From the NCBI GenBank assembly GCA_016125975.1, contig JAEFCZ010000016.1, positions 1 through 46,049 of the forward strand: 46,049 nucleotides of DNA, written 5' to 3'. Both the position numbers and the translations under genes were made by a program. The stretch is from Candidatus Nitrosopumilus sp. GTDB taxonomy: Archaea > Thermoproteota > Nitrososphaeria > Nitrososphaerales > Nitrosopumilaceae. This document shows, in pieces, positions 1 through 7,934 of this stretch (positions are counted from its first letter, which is position 1; every line of letters begins with the position of its first letter). Under the pieces are notes generated by a model. The model saw only the letters and a program-made list of their open reading frames with translations, was not told the origin of the DNA and did no database searches.

Positions 1-72
1 TGGTGACACTTTTTCAGTGTCACTTGGTGACACTTTTTCAGTGTCACTTGGTGACACTTTTTCAGTGTTACT
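1..72. repeat. Three tandem 24-bp hairpin-forming repeats
   Basis: Units lie at 1-24, 25-48 and 49-72. Each contains GTGACACT, a five-base spacer and AGTGTCAC, which is an 8-bp inverted repeat. The third unit has one C-to-T change that weakens its stem. The array touches the window edge, so more copies may lie to the left. It starts 12 bases beyond the stop codon of the leftward TBP gene, so it would be in the 3' end of that transcript. It could act as a terminator, an RNA stabiliser or a protein-binding array. The function is inferred only. Confidence 0.9.
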
Positions 73-83
73 TAACGCGACTC

Positions 84-644
84 TCAGTCTGTATTTTTGA
101 ATAATTTGTTTTCTTCTAATGTAAGTTTTAATGAAGATACTGCCTTTCGTAAATCTTCTTCATTTTTTGTTCCAGTGCATACTACCTTTCCAGTTGAAAA
201 TACCAATATTGTTGCCCTTGGGTCTAACACGCTAAGTATTATTCCTGAAAATTGTTCAGGTTCATAGATGGATCTTTGCAGTATCAATGCAGCATCTTGA
301 ATTCTTATCGGCATTCCAAAATTTACTGATGCGACAATATTGTGAATCTTGATTTTTGGATTTGTTGGAACTGCAATTCCCACCTTTTCTAAATTTACCA
401 AACATCTTTTGATTGATTTTTTTGCATCTTCGATTGACTTTGACCCGTTACATGTTATGCTGCCTGACTCAAATAACTCTATGACGCTCTTTGGGGATTT
501 GTATCTGAGAATTATCCCATTGAAGCTGTTTGGCGTTAGACTGAATTCTGCTTCTGGTAATTCTAAAACCTTTGACTTGTCAATTCTTCTCTCAAATGTC
601 ATGCCAGCAACTACGTTTACAATGTGAATTGTAGTTAATGTCAT
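84..644 (-). CDS. tbp: TATA-box-binding protein (TBP)
   Basis: General transcription factor that binds the TATA box and recruits TFB and RNA polymerase. The protein is two imperfect direct repeats of about 90 residues (roughly 5-92 and 97-183). The repeats share motifs such as FNGIILR / FSGIILS, and SITCNGSKS / KVVCTGTKN. These form the saddle fold of TBP, and the length is normal for archaea. I prefer the ATG at 644, which gives 186 residues, over the GTG at 653, because a TATA-like CTTTTAAAG lies about 25 bases upstream, as for a leaderless mRNA. It is divergent from the cupredoxin-like gene. Family assignment is very secure; the start is moderately secure. Confidence 0.95.
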   Translation of the reverse strand: MTLTTIHIVNVVAGMTFERRIDKSKVLELPEAEFSLTPNSFNGIILRYKSPKSVIELFESGSITCNGSKSIEDAKKSIKRCLVNLEKVGIAVPTNPKIKIHNIVASVNFGMPIRIQDAALILQRSIYEPEQFSGIILSVLDPRATILVFSTGKVVCTGTKNEEDLRKAVSSLKLTLEENKLFKNTD

Positions 645-663
645 AATGACCACTTTTTGTTGT

Positions 664-673
664 CTTTAAAAGT
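664..673. promoter_or_regulatory. Shared near-symmetric TATA element between tbp and the cupredoxin gene
   Basis: The sequence CTTTAAAAG reads CTTTTAAAG on the other strand, so it can serve as a TATA box in both directions. It is about 25 bases from the ATG at 644 on the minus strand and about 25 bases from the GTG at 693 on the plus strand. Both spacings fit leaderless archaeal promoters. No second TATA-like element is visible in the 48-base gap. Confidence 0.5.
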
Positions 674-692
674 AAAATGAGAACTTGTTTGT

Positions 693-1256
693 GTGATTGA
701 ACTCCTTCTTTTCATTCTTGCATTTGGTCAGACATATGAAGACGTTGAAATTTTCCCAGACAAAGTTGAACTTTTGAGGGGTATTTCTCAAAGTGTTAGA
801 ATTTCTGGATATTTAGGGGATTCAAATCCTGAAACCTTTGTTCTTTCAATTACAAGACCTGATGGGGTTAATGATACTCAAATTGTTGGTGTAACAAATC
901 CTGGGACCTATGATTCTGCATATCTTCTATCTTGGGATATGCCCGCAGGTAGATATGATGTGAATTTGTTGCTAAACGGTACATCTTTTGTAAAGACGTC
1001 ATTTGTCGCTTTTGTATCTGATGAGGACGATGCTGCTTCTGTAGCAAATCTTGTTTCGATTAGTTTTGATTCTAAAAACATTCAGTGTAAGAATGACGGT
1101 GACTGCTATTCTCCTCAAAATTTCTACATCCGACAACATGAGTCAGTTGTGTGGGAGAATGCTGACCAATCGGTACATACTGTTACTTCTGGAATAATTA
1201 TACAACGGCAGAAAGCGATTGGAACTCTTACAATATTCCTATTCTTTTTATTTTAA
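693..1256 (+). CDS. Truncated secreted cupredoxin-like protein
   Basis: The GTG start gives a short hydrophobic N-terminus (about residues 2-12) that looks like a signal peptide. A beta-rich Ig-like region follows. At about residues 152-167 there is a plastocyanin-type segment, VVWENADQSVHTVTSG, with the first copper-ligand histidine. In intact thaumarchaeal cupredoxins this is followed by about 50 residues ending in the C/H/M copper ligands. Here the frame continues into 21 unrelated hydrophobic residues and stops, so the distal ligands are absent. Neither other frame restores a clear cupredoxin end. It is probably a decayed gene, or a protein that has lost the metal site. Confidence 0.65.
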   Translation: MIELLLFILAFGQTYEDVEIFPDKVELLRGISQSVRISGYLGDSNPETFVLSITRPDGVNDTQIVGVTNPGTYDSAYLLSWDMPAGRYDVNLLLNGTSFVKTSFVAFVSDEDDAASVANLVSISFDSKNIQCKNDGDCYSPQNFYIRQHESVVWENADQSVHTVTSGIIIQRQKAIGTLTIFLFFLF

Positions 1257-1303
1257 GGCATATGCTTAAGTCCATTAATTCCTGTTTTGAGAATAGATAG
1301 TAA

Positions 1304-1629
1304 ATGGCGATAAAGATTTTTGGAATTACAGTCTCTCCTTAGTAATCGTAATCGTAATACTTGTTGTATTTACCACTCCTGCACAAAAAGAATCTTTGTG
1401 GGATGCCGCCCAACAATATTGTACCCTGCAAGATACCTTGACCGTAACTATTACAGATAGTTTCATTGCTACTGTGGATGATGATAAAACAAGAGAACAG
1501 TTATTGAAATTACAAGCAATGGGAAAGATATCCCTCGATATATCTGAAAACGCGGAATTAGTAGAGGATCTATATGAAAAGAAGAAAATTAAACTAAATC
1601 CTGGATGTATAATTGTGGGAGTGATTTAA
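1304..1629 (+). pseudogene. Membrane-anchored small protein with a frameshift at its start
   Basis: The frame ending at 1629 is open back to a stop at 1294-1296. Before any ATG, GTG or TTG it already encodes a clear N-terminal anchor: DFWNYSLSLV followed by a run of I/V/L residues. The ATG at 1304 is in another frame that stops after 12 codons. One extra G after that ATG would join them into a 108-residue protein starting MGDKDFWNYS, with one membrane segment and a polar C-terminal domain (about 35-108). A TATA-like GCTTAAGTCC lies at 1264-1273. No family is recognised. If the sequence is correct, only the short form from TTG 1396, without the anchor, could be made. Confidence 0.5.
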
Positions 1630-1659
1630 CGTATATGGCCAATATTTTGAAATTTAATT

Positions 1660-1815
1660 TCAACCATGATCCTCATTAGCATATTTGATAGAACAATAGA
1701 TACTGGCACGATTTTCAAATTCCTTACCACATTTCTGGCATATTTTTTCATAAGGCGCACACAGTGATATTGCTTTGAATTTTAAAAAGTAAAAGACCTG
1801 TAAAATGAAAACCAA
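1660..1815 (-). CDS. Zinc-ribbon-like microprotein, possibly degenerate (51 aa)
   Basis: The leftward reading frame encodes ICQKCGKEFENRASIYC followed by SIKYANEDHG at the end. It resembles the small protein at 9947-10108, whose motif is CxxC-x11-CxxxC. Here the fourth cysteine position is tyrosine (residue 45). The start at TTG 1815 is uncertain because the N-terminal 20 residues are hydrophobic and low in information. It could be a decayed zinc-ribbon gene or a variant that uses the C-terminal histidine. It sits between two convergent or broken genes and has no visible operon partner. Confidence 0.45.
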   Translation of the reverse strand: MVFILQVFYFLKFKAISLCAPYEKICQKCGKEFENRASIYCSIKYANEDHG

Positions 1816-1952
1816 ACTTTGAGGGGTTTAGTAGGATATTGCTGGTCTTTTACCTGATATGATTGCCACGTCATTGAATTTATTGTTGGCGATCTTTGGG
1901 ATTTTTTGTGTGAATGCAAGGATTCTGATGAATCAGTTTTTTTGCTAACCAA

Positions 1953-1961
1953 ATTATATAA
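1953..1961 (+). promoter_or_regulatory. TATA box of vsr
   Basis: ATTATATAA is centred about 30 bases before the ATG at 1988, the spacing expected for a leaderless or nearly leaderless archaeal mRNA. The 172 bases between 1816 and 1987 hold nothing else that I can support. Confidence 0.6.
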
Positions 1962-1987
1962 TTGGCAATAACAATACGACAGAAAAC

Positions 1988-2392
1988 ATGGCAGACATAT
2001 TTTCTCCTGAGAAACGATCTTGGGTAATGTTCAGAATTCGGGGAACCAACACCAAAATTGACATTCAGATGAATGAAATACTCAAAGGATTGGGATTTCC
2101 ATTCCAAATGTATCCGAAGATGTATGGGAATCCTGACTTTGTACTTGAGGAGCAAAAAATTGCAATATTTTGTGACGGTGATTTCTGGCATGGATACAAT
2201 TATGAAAAAAAGAAAAAACCCTCAAAAAAGTACTGGAGAGACAAGATTGAGACCAACATGAGGCGTGATATTCGCATAACAAGGAATCTGCGAAGAGAAG
2301 GATGGTCCGTACTCAGACTGTGGGAGCACGACATTGAGAAAAGAACCGGCGTCTGCATAGACAAGATTCTGAGGAAAATCTTGGAAAAATAA
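1988..2392 (+). CDS. vsr: Very-short-patch-repair (Vsr) endonuclease
   Basis: Predicted strand-specific endonuclease. In bacteria it nicks 5' to T:G mismatches made by deamination of 5-methylcytosine. The 134 residues carry the family blocks in order: RSWVMFRIRGTNTK (10-23), GNPDF with the catalytic aspartate (residue 50), FCDGDFWHG with the conserved histidine (68), KYWRDKIETNMRRD (81-94) and VLRLWEHDI (108-116). Length is close to that of E. coli Vsr. No Dcm-type cytosine methyltransferase is present in the window, so the source of its substrate is unclear. Families of this type spread laterally, which fits its accessory neighbourhood. Confidence 0.9.
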   Translation: MADIFSPEKRSWVMFRIRGTNTKIDIQMNEILKGLGFPFQMYPKMYGNPDFVLEEQKIAIFCDGDFWHGYNYEKKKKPSKKYWRDKIETNMRRDIRITRNLRREGWSVLRLWEHDIEKRTGVCIDKILRKILEK

Positions 2393-2561
2393 AAATAAAT
2401 TACTTTTTCTACATGCCTTCAAAATTACTTTTGTAATGATTCCTAATGGTATGAATGTTGCATCTAAAAATATGGTGCCATAATTCTATTGTATTGCATT
2501 TGCCAGTATCAATATGTTTTTGATGATTTTGTATCATGGCGTATAGTGAGAGGTTTTAAAA

Positions 2562-4223
2562 CTATTTTTTGTTTATTGTTGCATTGTTAGGATCTAAATC
2601 TGCCCAAATTACATCATATTTTAGCTTGGATAGTAAATCTGCATGACAGGAATCTGGAATTTTATTGGATTTCATAATTTTACATGCTTGAACAAATTCA
2701 GAAATTCCATCAAGTGCATTGCCTATTGATCTTATTTTTTCTTTTGAAATTAGATATGAATTGATTTCAACGTATGTCTCAGGATGTTCTGCATGAATTA
2801 TTTTCACTGCTGCTTCTTTGGGAATGTTGTATTTTTGTGCTATCTGCATTGTTGAAATCAAATCCAAATCATTTACATCTAATTTGATTTGAACATCATC
2901 ACTTTTTTCTTTGGTAATTTCATCATCAATTTTCTTCAAATGTTCTAAGATTGGTTTTATTGAAACCTCTTTGTTAAAAGTGAAAATCCTGTCTTTGGAA
3001 ATTGATTCTATTTGTGAGCATGCTAATTCAGAATTTATTGCAACCAACAAGTCTGTTGTTTTTTCATTTTGATTCCCCTTATCGTCTTTAAGCAATATCT
3101 TGAGCTTTGCAGCTTTTCTTTCAAGGTATTCTTTTGTCCAAAAACCTACAATTTCAAAATACACTTTATGCCCAAACCTTTCAAACAAAAAATCTGGAAT
3201 CATTGCTTTGCCATCTGCAATTAAAGGATCTGGCTCCCTGGAAATCTTCCATCCTAGTTGGTCATTCTGATCAAAATGCTGAGAGAATCTCTTTCCAAAT
3301 GCCGCTTCGATGGAGCTGTCATACACATAGTCGTCATTTCCTATGTTGTGACTGTTTTGGGATGCAGATTCTATTGTTGAGCGTAAAAATCCCTTTGTAT
3401 TTTTGTTTGACAAGTCAAATGAATAGATTTTTTGTCCATCTTCTGTTTTTTTCACTATCGAGCCGTTAATCTTCCATGATGGCGTACCCACAATTGATGG
3501 CAACAGTTTTGCTATGGATGTGCCATATCTGTCAGTCATTTTAAAGAGGCTGAGCGGACCTTCCAAAATACATTTTATAGAATCATCATCTTTTGAATGA
3601 TGCTCTAAATTATACATCAGACCGTATCGTTTAACGTTGCGCAAAACTTGTTTCCAATACAATCCTCCCTTTACATAAAATTCTAGTTTAGTGCATTTGA
3701 AAAGCAATGTTTGAAATAATGAAATGTTGTACCACAAGATCAAATCCTTGGGATTGATAACATCAAACTGTGCTAACACAAGATTCTCATCTTTGTCACT
3801 CCACATCATGGATTCAATATCTTCTGATAAAATGTGCATTTGTGTTGCTACTTGCTGTATGATTTTCTCTCTCTGTGAATCAGACAATGCTAAACCCTGT
3901 TTTGATGATTCCTCAAACAATTTTTTTCTTATCATAATTGGAGTTGCAATGGTAGATGATGAGTCTAGTCGTTGAAAAACAGAGCATCGTTCTAACAGCG
4001 TAGAGAACCCTCGCACTAGCTTGTAATCATATTCTGATTCGAGTGCTGTAATTTTTTGTAACAGGTTTCCTTTGTGCTGTTTTTCTTTCTGAGCGTTTGT
4101 AAAAAACACAATTAATTTGTTAGCAAGCTCATAATCACTGCCGTTGCCAAAATCTGATGTACAAAACAGTGGCGTTATCTTTCCTCGATTGGTTCTAGTG
4201 CGTAAAAGTTCAGATGAAAGCAT
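2562..4223 (-). CDS. bax1: Bax1-type nuclease, partner of XPB (DUF790 family)
   Basis: Bax1 binds archaeal XPB helicase and cuts DNA 3' of the bubble in a nucleotide-excision-repair-like reaction. This 553-residue protein has a helical N-terminal region and then a PD-(D/E)xK-like nuclease core at about 300-375: SSIEAAFG with Glu306, MIPDF with Asp344 and FEIVGFWT with Glu357. The C-terminal third is charged and helical. It starts 45 bases after the end of the xpb gene on the same strand, the usual archaeal arrangement, so the two are probably co-transcribed. The assignment rests on domain pattern plus neighbour and is strong. Confidence 0.88.
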   Translation of the reverse strand: MLSSELLRTRTNRGKITPLFCTSDFGNGSDYELANKLIVFFTNAQKEKQHKGNLLQKITALESEYDYKLVRGFSTLLERCSVFQRLDSSSTIATPIMIRKKLFEESSKQGLALSDSQREKIIQQVATQMHILSEDIESMMWSDKDENLVLAQFDVINPKDLILWYNISLFQTLLFKCTKLEFYVKGGLYWKQVLRNVKRYGLMYNLEHHSKDDDSIKCILEGPLSLFKMTDRYGTSIAKLLPSIVGTPSWKINGSIVKKTEDGQKIYSFDLSNKNTKGFLRSTIESASQNSHNIGNDDYVYDSSIEAAFGKRFSQHFDQNDQLGWKISREPDPLIADGKAMIPDFLFERFGHKVYFEIVGFWTKEYLERKAAKLKILLKDDKGNQNEKTTDLLVAINSELACSQIESISKDRIFTFNKEVSIKPILEHLKKIDDEITKEKSDDVQIKLDVNDLDLISTMQIAQKYNIPKEAAVKIIHAEHPETYVEINSYLISKEKIRSIGNALDGISEFVQACKIMKSNKIPDSCHADLLSKLKYDVIWADLDPNNATINKK

Positions 4224-4268
4224 TATTGTATGACCTCAAAAGTTTTTATTATTTTGTTAGACATTTCA

Positions 4269-5711
4269 TTAATTTCCGTATGATGTGTTGTTACCAACCT
4301 GAGAATTTCTTTTCATGGCCGTTATTCTTTTTGCACTGGTGTTTGTTTCTCGTGTGTGTTTTGCTACTATTTCCACAAGCCTTGCCTTTCTGCCGTCTTC
4401 TTTTGGCCTCAAAATCCTGCCTAATCTCTGGATTAGTTCTCTTCCGCTTCCTGTTCCGCTCATAATTATGCCTAATTCGGCATCAGGAACATCTACCCCC
4501 TCGTCCAGTACACGTGAAGTTACAACTGCGCTATATGTGCCTGATTTGAATCCCTCCAAAACTGATTGCCTTTCTTCCTTTGTTGTTCTGTATGTGATGT
4601 TTGGAATCAAAAACTGATCTGAGAGCTCATACACCATCTTGTTGTTTTGTGTAAAAATTATTGTTTTGGTATGTTTGTTTTGTTGTAGAATTTTTTGCAA
4701 TTCTGATATCTTTGATTTGCTATTCAATGCTATCTCATTTGCTTTGTTTCTTGCCAACATTGCTTCTCTTGCAATCTTGTTCTTGCTTGACATCATGATT
4801 AATCGTTTTAGATTGTACATTGATGGAACTTTGAAACCCAACTGTCTGAGATTTGTTAAAAATTTTGCATGATTTGTTTCATATTCTATTTGTTCTTCAG
4901 GAGTTAGACTTACTTGTATTCTATCAATAGAATATTCCGCCAAATGTTTTTGTTCTGATAGTCTTTGTGACCCAAGACGGAATACAACTCCTCCAGTAAG
5001 ATACGGTATCAATTCATGTAGTTCATCTTCTCTCTCTATTGTTGCAGTCAGACCTAGTCTATATGGTGCAATGAATTGTTCTGCAATGGAACGATATCCT
5101 GGTGCAGGAAGGTGGTGTACTTCATCAAAAATTATTAATTTGAATTGATTTCCTATTGATGCTGCTCGAATATATGCAGAATCATATGTTGCTACTGTAA
5201 TTGCTTGAAGATCATCTTCACCTCCTCCCAATCTTCCAATGGAAACATTTTGGGAATTTTTATCATTGATGAAAAGGTATTTTGAAATATTGTTTGCCCA
5301 TTGTTCCATCAAATCAATTGTTGGAACAACCACAAGTACTGACGCTCTTATTTTTTGAATTGCTTGAATTCCGATAGCTGTTTTTCCTGCTCCTGTAGGT
5401 AAAATAACACATCCTCTCATGCCTGATTTTTCCCAATTCTGTATGGCTTGTTGTTGATAATCGCGCAATTCTAAATCTCTTATCTGCAATTCTGAAGACT
5501 CTGTGAAATTAGGTACATTGTCTTCAAAATTAATTTCACTTTTCTTCAGGTATTCAACAATTTCAGAATAGTTTAGACCGTAGGCCCTGAGAATTTTTTC
5601 TCGTTCATCATATTTTGTATTTGGAATTCGTAATAGATCGCTGTTTTGAATACGAATAGTTCCTTTATCAAAGGATAACTTGGGGTTTAACGAAGATGTG
5701 TTGGTAGACAA
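4269..5711 (-). CDS. xpb: XPB-type DNA helicase (superfamily 2)
   Basis: ATP-dependent 3'-5' helicase that opens damaged DNA. Of 480 residues, the visible motifs are Walker A PTGAGKT (105-111), DEVH (196-199), TAT (222-224) with the XPB-typical RED triad (227-229), and motif VI QRLGRILRP (428-436). The N-terminal 80 residues are the short damage-recognition region of archaeal XPB. The start is a TTG. No other start codon lies between it and the upstream in-frame stop, and a TATA-like GATTATAG lies about 28 bases before it. It is followed directly by bax1, its known protein partner. Confidence 0.93.
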   Translation of the reverse strand: MSTNTSSLNPKLSFDKGTIRIQNSDLLRIPNTKYDEREKILRAYGLNYSEIVEYLKKSEINFEDNVPNFTESSELQIRDLELRDYQQQAIQNWEKSGMRGCVILPTGAGKTAIGIQAIQKIRASVLVVVPTIDLMEQWANNISKYLFINDKNSQNVSIGRLGGGEDDLQAITVATYDSAYIRAASIGNQFKLIIFDEVHHLPAPGYRSIAEQFIAPYRLGLTATIEREDELHELIPYLTGGVVFRLGSQRLSEQKHLAEYSIDRIQVSLTPEEQIEYETNHAKFLTNLRQLGFKVPSMYNLKRLIMMSSKNKIAREAMLARNKANEIALNSKSKISELQKILQQNKHTKTIIFTQNNKMVYELSDQFLIPNITYRTTKEERQSVLEGFKSGTYSAVVTSRVLDEGVDVPDAELGIIMSGTGSGRELIQRLGRILRPKEDGRKARLVEIVAKHTRETNTSAKRITAMKRNSQVGNNTSYGN

Positions 5712-6046
5712 ATCTGTCTCTTTTTTGCCAATATCCCTATAATCCTTTTTTGATCTTTGTTTGCATAGTCTGGGTTAATTGTAAATTATCTTTCATGTGT
5801 CCCACATGGAGATTTTGAAAATTCAGTTTAATGTTTGATATATGCCGGGGGCGAGTTTTGTGAAATTAGTTCAACGCCGTCCCATTTTGTTTATAAAGAA
5901 AAATTAGACATTCATACTTCAAGGATTATAGGATGATCTTTCTGTTGATCGTAAATGAATTTGTTTAGATTTTACTATCAAAATAATGTGATGTTATGTT
6001 TAATTTTGTATCCGCAAAGTGACTAGTAAATTCGTCACTCATGTTA
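5712..6046. other. Intergenic stretch (335 bp) with promoters but no convincing gene
   Basis: The right part of this gap holds the 3' end of the leftward TetR gene, and the left part holds the promoter of xpb. A plus-strand TATA-like GTTTATAAAG lies at 5889-5898. Downstream of it only an 11-codon open frame (ATG 5932) is seen. A small GC-rich patch (about 5843-5883) can pair GGCG with CGCC but has no tRNA features. Confidence 0.5.
6018..6039 (-). terminator. Inverted repeat after the first tetR gene
   Basis: AGTGAC and GTCACT are separated by 10 bases. The element lies 8 bases past the TetR stop codon and is preceded, in the direction of that transcript, by an A-rich run. It could be a weak terminator or a stability hairpin. 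There is no T-run after it on the minus strand, so the terminator reading is uncertain. Confidence 0.3.
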
Positions 6047-6664
6047 TTATTTTTTTGAATTATAAATAATGTAAATTGTTCTTACCCATGTATTTTTAAT
6101 TTCTACAGGGTCTTTTCCTGAAAGTTTTTCTAAAAATAATCCCCGCATGACTGCAATCACTCCCTTTACAATCTCTAGTAATTCTTTATCGTTATACCCT
6201 TGCAAAATATCTATGTCTTTTCTAGTATTTTTTAGCATTTCAAAAACAACCCTTGACACTTCTTTGTCTTTGTTTAACATCATCTGTCTTAATTTCAAGT
6301 TATTTTCAGATTCTATTCTTCCTTCAAGCCATAATCGTTCAAAGTCTTTGGTATCACTAATCGTTAGATCATAGTATTTCCTTAAATCATTCAAAAGATT
6401 TTCTTTTTTTTTAAATAATTTTTTACCTTTTTTACTAAGAATATGAAAAATTCTTTGAAATTCTTCGTCAATACTACCACTTAACACCTGAAAAAATAAT
6501 TCTTCTTTACTTTGGAAATGATAAAATAAAATCCCTTTACTTACACCTGCATCTTTTACTATTTCATTCATTGATGTCTTTTGATAGCCATTTTTTGCAA
6601 ACTTTTTTTTTGAAATTTGGAGAATTTTCTTCTGTATTGCAGTAGGTTCTGTTTTTAATGTCAC
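6047..6664 (-). CDS. TetR-family transcriptional repressor 1
   Basis: A 205-residue regulator with the typical TetR N-terminal domain. The helix-turn-helix lies at about 28-53, with TSMNEIVKDAGVSKGILFYH, followed by the F-Q-S-K-E-E-L-F helix start. The C-terminal ligand-binding and dimer domain is helical. It begins with GTG, and a TATA-like CTTATTGTA lies about 28 bases upstream. It is divergent from the FAD monooxygenase gene, and the perfect inverted repeat at 6705-6722 between them is the likely operator. It is clearly paralogous to the regulator at 7935-8528: both end in a DPxxIKxTWVxTxY-like stretch and SKK. The inducer is unknown. Confidence 0.88.
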   Translation of the reverse strand: MTLKTEPTAIQKKILQISKKKFAKNGYQKTSMNEIVKDAGVSKGILFYHFQSKEELFFQVLSGSIDEEFQRIFHILSKKGKKLFKKKENLLNDLRKYYDLTISDTKDFERLWLEGRIESENNLKLRQMMLNKDKEVSRVVFEMLKNTRKDIDILQGYNDKELLEIVKGVIAVMRGLFLEKLSGKDPVEIKNTWVRTIYIIYNSKK

Positions 6665-6704
6665 TTGTTTGGTTTGAAAATCATCAAGTACAATAAGATT
6701 ACTG

Positions 6705-6722
6705 ACTGACCAGACGGTCAGT
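6705..6722. promoter_or_regulatory. Predicted operator of TetR 1, overlapping the monooxygenase TATA box
   Basis: ACTGACC - AGAC - GGTCAGT is a perfect 7-bp inverted repeat. The TATA-like TTTATATG (6722-6729) starts on its last base. Its spacing to the TTG at 6754 fits a leaderless transcript. A bound repressor would therefore block TBP on the monooxygenase promoter and sit just upstream of the regulator's own promoter. An extra ACTG copy to the left (6701-6704) extends the left half-site. Confidence 0.75.
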
Positions 6723-6753
6723 TTATATGTGATTTCTCAACTTAAATCAAATA

Positions 6754-7922
6754 TTGACGAGTAAACAAGTCATAATTGTTGGTTGTGGAATAGCAGGTAC
6801 ATCTCTTGCATTTGCATTGAAAAATGTGGAATCAATAGTACTATCTATGAATCTGAAAAAACCCCCAATGATCATGCTGGTCTTTATTTGTATTTAGGGC
6901 CAAATGGTATGAATGTTCTAAAGTCATTAGATTTACAAAATGAAATTCAGGATGTAGGCTTTTTTTGTGATAACATGGTGTTTCGAAATAATAAGGAAAA
7001 AATAATTGCAGAAGTAAATACTAATCAGGATAAATCTCACTATGGTTCTGATGGATTAATAATCAAACGAGGTTTGTTTCAAAAATTTTTACGAGAAAAA
7101 GTCATTTCTAATAACATTCAGATAGAATGGAACAAAAAATTAGAAAGCATCAAAACTGACAATGATGTTGTAGCTAAATTTAAGGATAATTCTGATGCTA
7201 AAGGAGATTTGTTAATTGGATGTGATGGACTACATTCCAAAACGAGACAAATAATTTTTCCTGATGCCCCTTTGCCTAAATATACTGGAGTTGTTCTAGC
7301 TGGAGGAATCTCTAAAAACCAATCAAAAACTCCTACAAACCAACTAACATTTCGCTTTGGAAGTAAAGTGTATCTTAATTATTTTGTAACATCTGATAGA
7401 GAAGCAATGTGGGGTGCTCACATGAAAATCAAACAAGATTTGTTATCTGATTTAACATCTGTCTCTTCTGAAACATGGAAACAAAAAATATTAGACAAGT
7501 TTAGTGATGATTCTTCTTATGTCTCTGAATTTATTGAAAATGCTTCTAATTTAACAAAACTCCCTTTGTATGATATTGAATCACTTCCTTCTTGGTACAA
7601 AGGTTCTGTATGTCTTGTTGGAGATTCTGCTCATACCACTACGCCTCATGCGGGACAAGGTGCCTCGCTAGCATTAGAGAGTGCACTTACACTTGCCAGA
7701 TGTCTAAGAGATACATCTGACACTGAAGATGCATTTTCAAAATATCAAAGTCAACGTAAGCCTAGAGTAGAAAAAATGATTGCTCTGGCAAGACGTCAAG
7801 GAGAAATGTTCACTGCTACAAATCCTATAAAAAAATGGTTTCGCAACAGCGTACTTTCTATGATGATTAAAAAAAATTCTCAAATGTTTGATGAAATTTA
7901 TGACTATAAGGTAGATTGGTAA
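6754..7922 (+). pseudogene. FAD-dependent aromatic-hydroxylase-type monooxygenase, frameshifted near the N-terminus
   Basis: Group A flavoprotein monooxygenase (UbiH/PHBH-like), which would hydroxylate an aromatic or similar compound using NAD(P)H and oxygen. From TTG 6754 the first frame encodes VIIVGCGIAGTSLAFALK, the FAD-binding Rossmann motif. It then runs out of frame at a five-A run (6820-6824). One extra A would continue into KCGINSTIYESEK and the rest of the gene. Later motifs are the DG of GCDGLHS and the GDSAHTTTPHAGQG block that binds FAD. The repaired product would be 389 residues, a normal length. The longest intact frame, from about 6783, lacks the FAD motif. A real mutation, programmed slippage or a sequence error are all possible. 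Confidence 0.8.
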
Positions 7923-7934
7923 TAATTTTAAAAA

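Noticed and set aside
1-72. CRISPR array
   Set aside because: Units are directly adjacent with no variable spacers, so it is a tandem repeat only.
5843-5883. tRNA-like or structured RNA patch
   Set aside because: Only GGCG/CGCC can pair; it has no T arm, anticodon loop or promoter at a sensible distance.
6783-6830. Intact N-terminus of the monooxygenase starting at TTG 6783
   Set aside because: That frame skips the FAD-binding motif, which is intact in the neighbouring frame, so it is not the real start.
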